Source of the DNA: Hyphomicrobiales bacterium
GTDB taxonomy: Bacteria > Pseudomonadota > Alphaproteobacteria > Rhizobiales > Methylopilaceae
Direction of reading: 5' to 3'
Assembly (NCBI GenBank): GCA_022842205.1
Contig: JALHQA010000002.1
Span: 186,001 to 250,000 of the forward strand
DNA length: 64,000 bases
Positions 60,473 through 64,000 of the stretch are shown piece by piece (within the stretch, counting starts at the first letter, position 1; each line of letters starts with the position of its first letter). The position numbers and the translations under genes were made by a program. The notes under the pieces were generated by a model. That model had not been told where the DNA came from. It searched no databases and was given only the letters and a program-made list of their open reading frames with translations.

Positions 60473-61248
60473 CAGAGAGGCGTGAGAATGCGTGACCAGC
60501 GCACGGTCCACGGCCACGCCCAGAACGCCCAGGCGGGACTGCCTTCTTCCACCGAGAAGAAGATGACTTCGGCGCGGCCGATGAGGTTTTCGTAAGGTAC
60601 ATACCCGACGGCGGACAGAACGCGGCTGTCCGTCGAATTGTCGCGGTTGTCGCCCATCATGAAGTAGTGATTTGCCGGCACTTCATAGACCGGCGTGTTG
60701 TCGTAGAAGCCGTTCTCGACCAGATCGAGCGTCTCGTAGGTCACGCCGTTCGGCAGCGTCTCGCGGAAGCGCGGCACACGCACTTGACGGCCGGAGGGCT
60801 CCGTTTCGATCCAGTCGTCGATGCGCTCCTTGGGCACGGCCTGCCCGTTGATCTGAAGCACGCCGTCGATCATCTGGATCCTGTCGCCCGGCATGCCGAT
60901 GACGCGCTTGATGTAGTCGGTCGCGTTGTCGGCCGGCAGCTTGAACACGGCGACGTCGCCGCGCTCTGGCGACGCGCCCCAAATGCGACCGCTGAACAAG
61001 GGCGGCGAGAAGGGGATCGAATATTTGCTGTAGCCGTAGGAGAATTTCGAGACGAAGAGATAGTCGCCGACCAGCAACGTCTCCTTCATCGAGCCCGAGG
61101 GGATCGAAAAGGGCTGGAACAGCATCGTCCGGATGACCACCGCGATGAGAAGCGCGTGCGTGATCACCTTCAGGGTTTCGAGAAACCCGCCCTCGTCCTT
61201 CTTCTTCGCGGTTGCCACGGCCCCACGCCCCTCGCTCTGCCTCTGCAT
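60472..61248 (-). CDS. lepB: Signal peptidase I
   Basis: 258 residues. One N-terminal membrane helix (VITHALLIAVVIRTMLF), then the catalytic Ser in IPSGSMKETLLVGDY, the Lys in DYIKRVIGMPGDRI, and MMGDNRDNSTDSR, all in the order of type I signal peptidases. Cleaves exported precursors at the periplasmic face. Start options 61248 or ATG-less downstream sites; no strong Shine-Dalgarno seen. In the acpS-lepB-rnc-era operon. Confidence 0.95.
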   Translation of the reverse strand: MQRQSEGRGAVATAKKKDEGGFLETLKVITHALLIAVVIRTMLFQPFSIPSGSMKETLLVGDYLFVSKFSYGYSKYSIPFSPPLFSGRIWGASPERGDVAVFKLPADNATDYIKRVIGMPGDRIQMIDGVLQINGQAVPKERIDDWIETEPSGRQVRVPRFRETLPNGVTYETLDLVENGFYDNTPVYEVPANHYFMMGDNRDNSTDSRVLSAVGYVPYENLIGRAEVIFFSVEEGSPAWAFWAWPWTVRWSRILTPL

Positions 61249-61326
61249 CTGGACTTCCTCAATCGAGAGGACGCACCCGCCGCGGGCGCATCGTGAATAG
61301 ACGTTTGTCCGTGACGGAACAACGGG

Positions 61327-61731
61327 TCAGGACTTGTCCGGCACAGCCGTGATCACAACCAGGGCCTGCGCCATCGGGTATTCGTCGGTAATGGTGACAT
61401 CGATCCGAGCGGTATGGCCCGGCGGGGTGAGAGCCTCAAGATGTTTCCTTGCCCCGCCGGTTAACTCCAGAGTTGGGCGGCCGGATGGCAAGTTGACGAC
61501 GCCCATGTCGCGCCAGAACGTTCCCTTGCGAAATCCCGTGCCCAGCGCCTTGGAACAGGCCTCCTTGGCGGCGAAACGCTTGGCATAGGTCGCAACCCGC
61601 TCCGCCCGGCTCTCGGCCTTCCTGCGCTCCAGCGGGGTGAACACCCGCTCGATGAAGCGGTCGCCGAACCGCTCGATGGTTTTTTCGATGCGGCGGATGT
61701 CGATCAGGTCCGAGCCGATACCGAGGATCAC
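61327..61731 (-). CDS. acpS: Holo-[acyl-carrier-protein] synthase
   Basis: 134 residues. [15 protein letters not shown] carries the metal-binding Asp, and [16 protein letters not shown] the Glu-Ala-Lys motif of 4'-phosphopantetheinyl transferases. Activates ACP with coenzyme A. Overlaps the pdxJ stop by 4 nt. Confidence 0.95.
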   Translation of the reverse strand: MILGIGSDLIDIRRIEKTIERFGDRFIERVFTPLERRKAESRAERVATYAKRFAAKEACSKALGTGFRKGTFWRDMGVVNLPSGRPTLELTGGARKHLEALTPPGHTARIDVTITDEYPMAQALVVITAVPDKS

Positions 61732-62489
61732 GCGGCGGCTCCCGCCGAGGCGGCGCGGCCGCGGTCCATGGCGGCGCGCATGCGCGCAATCGTGTTGCCG
61801 AGGCCGACGAAGATCGCCTCGCCGACAAGGAAATGACCGATATTGAGCTCGGTGATCTCAGGCAATGCGCTGATGGTTTCGGCACTGGAATAGTCGAGGC
61901 CGTGACCGGCATGAATTTCGAGCCCAAGGGATACGCCGAGTGCGGCTGCCTTGCGGATGCGTTCGAACTCGGCGGCGGCGCGGGCCGCGTCTCCGGCCGC
62001 GAGCGCCTCGCACCATGTGCCGGTGTGAAGCTCGACCACCGGCGCGCCAAGGGCGACGGCCGCCTCAAGAGTACGGGCGTCGGGTTCGATGAAGAGTGAA
62101 ACCCGGATGCCGGCCGTCTTGAGCGCGGCGATTGCGGGCGCAAGCGCCGCCTTCTGCCCGACGACGTCGAGCCCGCCTTCGGTTGTCCTCTCCTCGCGGC
62201 GCTCGGGCACGAGGCAGCAGGCATGGGGCTTCAGCCGCGTGGCGATGGCGATCATTTCCGGCGTCGCGGCCATTTCGAAATTCAGCGGCGCGGGCAACGC
62301 GCGCAACGCCTCGATGTCGGCGTCGCGGATGTGACGCCTGTCCTCGCGCAGATGCGCGGTTATCGAGTCCGCCCCCGCTTCCAGCGCAGCCTTCGCCGCA
62401 CGGACCGGATCGGGATGCCGGCCGCCGCGCGCGTTACGAACCGTCGCGACATGATCGACATTGATGCCGAGGCGCATGCGCGACGTCAT
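61728..62489 (-). CDS. pdxJ: Pyridoxine 5'-phosphate synthase
   Basis: 253 residues, TIM barrel: [18 protein letters not shown] at the start, [17 protein letters not shown] with the active-site His/Arg, NFEMAAT with Glu, and [12 protein letters not shown] with the proton-relay His. Last step of vitamin B6 synthesis from deoxyxylulose phosphate. Overlaps DUF2062 upstream by 4 nt. Confidence 0.96.
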   Translation of the reverse strand: MTSRMRLGINVDHVATVRNARGGRHPDPVRAAKAALEAGADSITAHLREDRRHIRDADIEALRALPAPLNFEMAATPEMIAIATRLKPHACCLVPERREERTTEGGLDVVGQKAALAPAIAALKTAGIRVSLFIEPDARTLEAAVALGAPVVELHTGTWCEALAAGDAARAAAEFERIRKAAALGVSLGLEIHAGHGLDYSSAETISALPEITELNIGHFLVGEAIFVGLGNTIARMRAAMDRGRAASAGAAA

Positions 62490-62998
62490 GGCCGCAAGTG
62501 CCCCGCCTGGTAGTTCGTGACGAGCGCACGGACCGGAAAATAGATCACGAGGCCGAGAATCGTGCCGGCAACGAAGCTGCCGACGACCAGGGGAGCGAGG
62601 AAAGGCTCGATCGCCGCCCAGGTGGGCTGCTCAAGTATCGCCGCCGCCGAGAAATGTGTGTGCGACGGCATGAACAGCGAGCCGACCTCGTAGGACGCCG
62701 CCCAGAAGAGAGGCAGCGTCAGCGGGTTGGCAAGTGTCGTTACGGCCGCAGCGGCGAGAATGCTGCCACCGAGGACAAAGGCCAGCAGCGCGGCGATGAT
62801 GTAGTGAAAGCCGAGAAAGGGGCTGAAGGCGGCGAACATGCCCGCCGCGGCCCCCGCGGCGACGGCATGCGGCGAACCGCCGACGCGCAGCAGACGCTTC
62901 AACCGGTAGCGCAGCACACGCCCCCACCCCATGCGCGGCCACACCATGTCCTGGACGCGGTCGGACAGGGTTTTGGGCTGACGGCGGGCGAAGCTCAT
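62486..62998 (-). CDS. DUF2062 membrane protein
   Basis: 170 residues. [49 protein letters not shown] (in part) is the DUF2062 pattern with amphipathic start and helix hairpin; two more helices follow ([39 protein letters not shown]). Function unknown; it regularly lies between pyrE and pdxJ in this order of bacteria. Confidence 0.88.
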   Translation of the reverse strand: MSFARRQPKTLSDRVQDMVWPRMGWGRVLRYRLKRLLRVGGSPHAVAAGAAAGMFAAFSPFLGFHYIIAALLAFVLGGSILAAAAVTTLANPLTLPLFWAASYEVGSLFMPSHTHFSAAAILEQPTWAAIEPFLAPLVVGSFVAGTILGLVIYFPVRALVTNYQAGHLRP

Positions 62999-63058
62999 GG
63001 CGGGGATATGCGCCCGGCGCGGGGCAATGGCAAGGCACCTTTACGGGAGGAAAAAGGC

Positions 63059-63652
63059 CTAGGCTCCGCCCTTCCCCAGCCCTCTGGAGCCCGGCTTGGT
63101 GGCCGGGATGGCGGCCAGTTCCGGAGGCAATTGGTCCGCCGGATAGGCCGGGATGTCGAGGGTTGCGAGGGTTACCAGAGGGACCCCGAGAGCGGCCTTG
63201 CCGCCCGAACGGTCGATCAGACAGGCGGCGCCGAGGATCGTGCCGGGGTGCTTGCCGATTGCGGCAAGGCATTCGCGCGAGGACAGGCCGGTGGTGACGA
63301 TGTCCTCCACCATGACCACACGCTCTCCCTCCCCGATGGCGAAGCCGCGGCGGAGCTGGAACTCGCCGTTTTCGCGCTCGACGAAGATGGCTTTCGCGCC
63401 AAGATGACGCGCGGTCTCATAGCCCGGCACGATGCCGCCGACGGCCGGAGAAACCACGACATCGACCTTGCCATAGGCCGCCTGGATTTTCTCAGCGAGC
63501 GCACGGCAAAGAACTTCGGTGCGCGCGGGGTCCTGGAAGATGAACATCTTCTGCAGAAAGACCGGGCTGTGCAGCCCGGAGGAGAGGACGAAGTGCCCCT
63601 CCAGCAGTGCGCCCGCCTCGCGGAAGTTCTGCAGCACCTCGTCCTGAGTCAT
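63059..63652 (-). CDS. pyrE: Orotate phosphoribosyltransferase
   Basis: 197 residues. [16 protein letters not shown] at the start, [24 protein letters not shown] in the middle, and PRPP loop [14 protein letters not shown]. Joins orotate to PRPP in UMP synthesis. The C-terminal tail ([14 protein letters not shown]) varies between species. Confidence 0.95.
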   Translation of the reverse strand: MTQDEVLQNFREAGALLEGHFVLSSGLHSPVFLQKMFIFQDPARTEVLCRALAEKIQAAYGKVDVVVSPAVGGIVPGYETARHLGAKAIFVERENGEFQLRRGFAIGEGERVVMVEDIVTTGLSSRECLAAIGKHPGTILGAACLIDRSGGKAALGVPLVTLATLDIPAYPADQLPPELAAIPATKPGSRGLGKGGA

Positions 63653-63700
63653 GTCTTCTCCCCGTCAACCAAGCCCGCAGCCCCCAACCCGGGAAGCCCA

Positions 63701-63791
63701 CGCAGCGGGCGTCTCGAAGAATGTGCGGCGAGATCCGTATATGCGGCCCATCCTTCGAGCCGCGATGCTTCGCATCGCGCCTCAGGATGAC
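63701..63791. repeat. Partial rhizobial palindromic element
   Basis: GCGGGCGTCTCGAAGAATG on the left and CATCCTTCGAGCCGCGATGC on the right pair imperfectly; ends with CGCCTCAGGATGACG. Same family as 58675-58784 but missing the left outer arm. It fills the gap between pyrE and the rsh gene. Confidence 0.7.
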
Positions 63792-63809
63792 GATGTATAT
63801 ACTTCACCA

Positions 63810-64000
63810 TCAGCCGTTCACGCGTTCCACGCTCGAGATAACGTTCGAGCGCTTCAACTCGCGGATGATGTCGTTGAGATGCTTCAGATCGTGGACGCCC
63901 AGATCAAGCGTGATTTCGTGGAAATCGGTCGACAGTGCCGCCATCGCGATGCCGTCGATATTGCCGTCGTGCTGGGCGATGACGCCGGTGATAAGCGCGA
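63810..64000 (-). CDS. rsh: RelA/SpoT homologue, C-terminal ACT domain (runs off window)
   Basis: 63 codons remain: ALITGVIAQHDGNIDGIAM (in part), then FHEITLDLGVHDLKHLNDIIRELKRSN, ISSVERVNG and stop. This is the C-terminal ACT domain of (p)ppGpp synthetase/hydrolase, which senses amino-acid status. The start lies right of the window. rsh next to pyrE is usual in Hyphomicrobiales. Confidence 0.9.
   Translation of the reverse strand, partial: ALITGVIAQHDGNIDGIAMAALSTDFHEITLDLGVHDLKHLNDIIRELKRSNVISSVERVNG

Noticed and set aside
1-64000. CRISPR array
   Set aside because: No regularly spaced direct repeats and no cas genes were seen.

Overview
The window is bacterial chromosomal DNA of high GC. 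It most likely comes from an alphaproteobacterium of the order Hyphomicrobiales (Rhizobiales). The basis is the block rsh-pyrE-DUF2062-pdxJ-acpS-lepB-rnc-era-recO-parC at the right end, the gatCAB arrangement, the urtABCDE/fmdAB cluster, a FixK/Fnr-type cbb3 oxidase operon, and rhizobial-style palindromic intergenic repeats. Family and genus cannot be fixed from the sequence alone. No rRNA genes and no CRISPR arrays were found.

Layout. 1-4.9 kb: a partial DUF1254 gene, a structured-RNA locus (copy A), then RDD, bpt (N-end rule transferase), a small secreted protein, a formyltransferase-like protein, an ATP-grasp protein and a short TatA-like protein. 4.9-16 kb: an amide/urea nitrogen module on the minus strand (FmdB zinc ribbon, FmdA formamidase, UrtEDCBA urea/short-chain amide ABC importer). 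It is divergent from a 1117-residue NCS1-permease/histidine-kinase/receiver fusion and an overlapping LuxR-type response regulator; the natural inference is that the fused sensor controls the importer and formamidase. 16-19.7 kb: tRNA-Glu, a TadG-like von Willebrand protein and recJ.

19.7-39.5 kb: an integrative island bounded by a 15-bp direct repeat of the 3' end of tRNA-Ser(GCT). It carries a P4-type integrase, AlpA-like regulator, primase-helicase, many small unknown genes, a wrecked Ku gene with an xthA fragment, an intact SRAP peptidase gene and, at the tRNA end, a complete ccoNOQP operon with ccoI and ccoS under a perfect Fnr/FixK box. The oxidase operon therefore appears to be island cargo. 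It has no ccoG or ccoH; a 63-residue membrane protein and a DUF2189 protein sit in their place.

39.6-47.9 kb: a second DUF2189 gene, small membrane-stress proteins, a glutathione transferase, an ECF sigma/anti-sigma pair divergent from a DUF4394 secreted protein (the two promoters look alike), DUF3750, and copy B of the structured RNA, inverted with respect to copy A. 47.9-64 kb: housekeeping genes (gatB, aroQ-type chorismate mutase, gatA, gatC, two tandem YrbL-like kinase paralogues, UPF0173 hydrolase, parC, recO, SDR, era, rnc, lepB, acpS, pdxJ, pyrE, rsh end).

The most novel-looking item is the roughly 470-500-nt RNA locus present twice. Each copy has the same sigma-70 promoter. A 14-bp long-range stem is kept in both, and one peripheral hairpin has different sequences but the same fold in the two copies.
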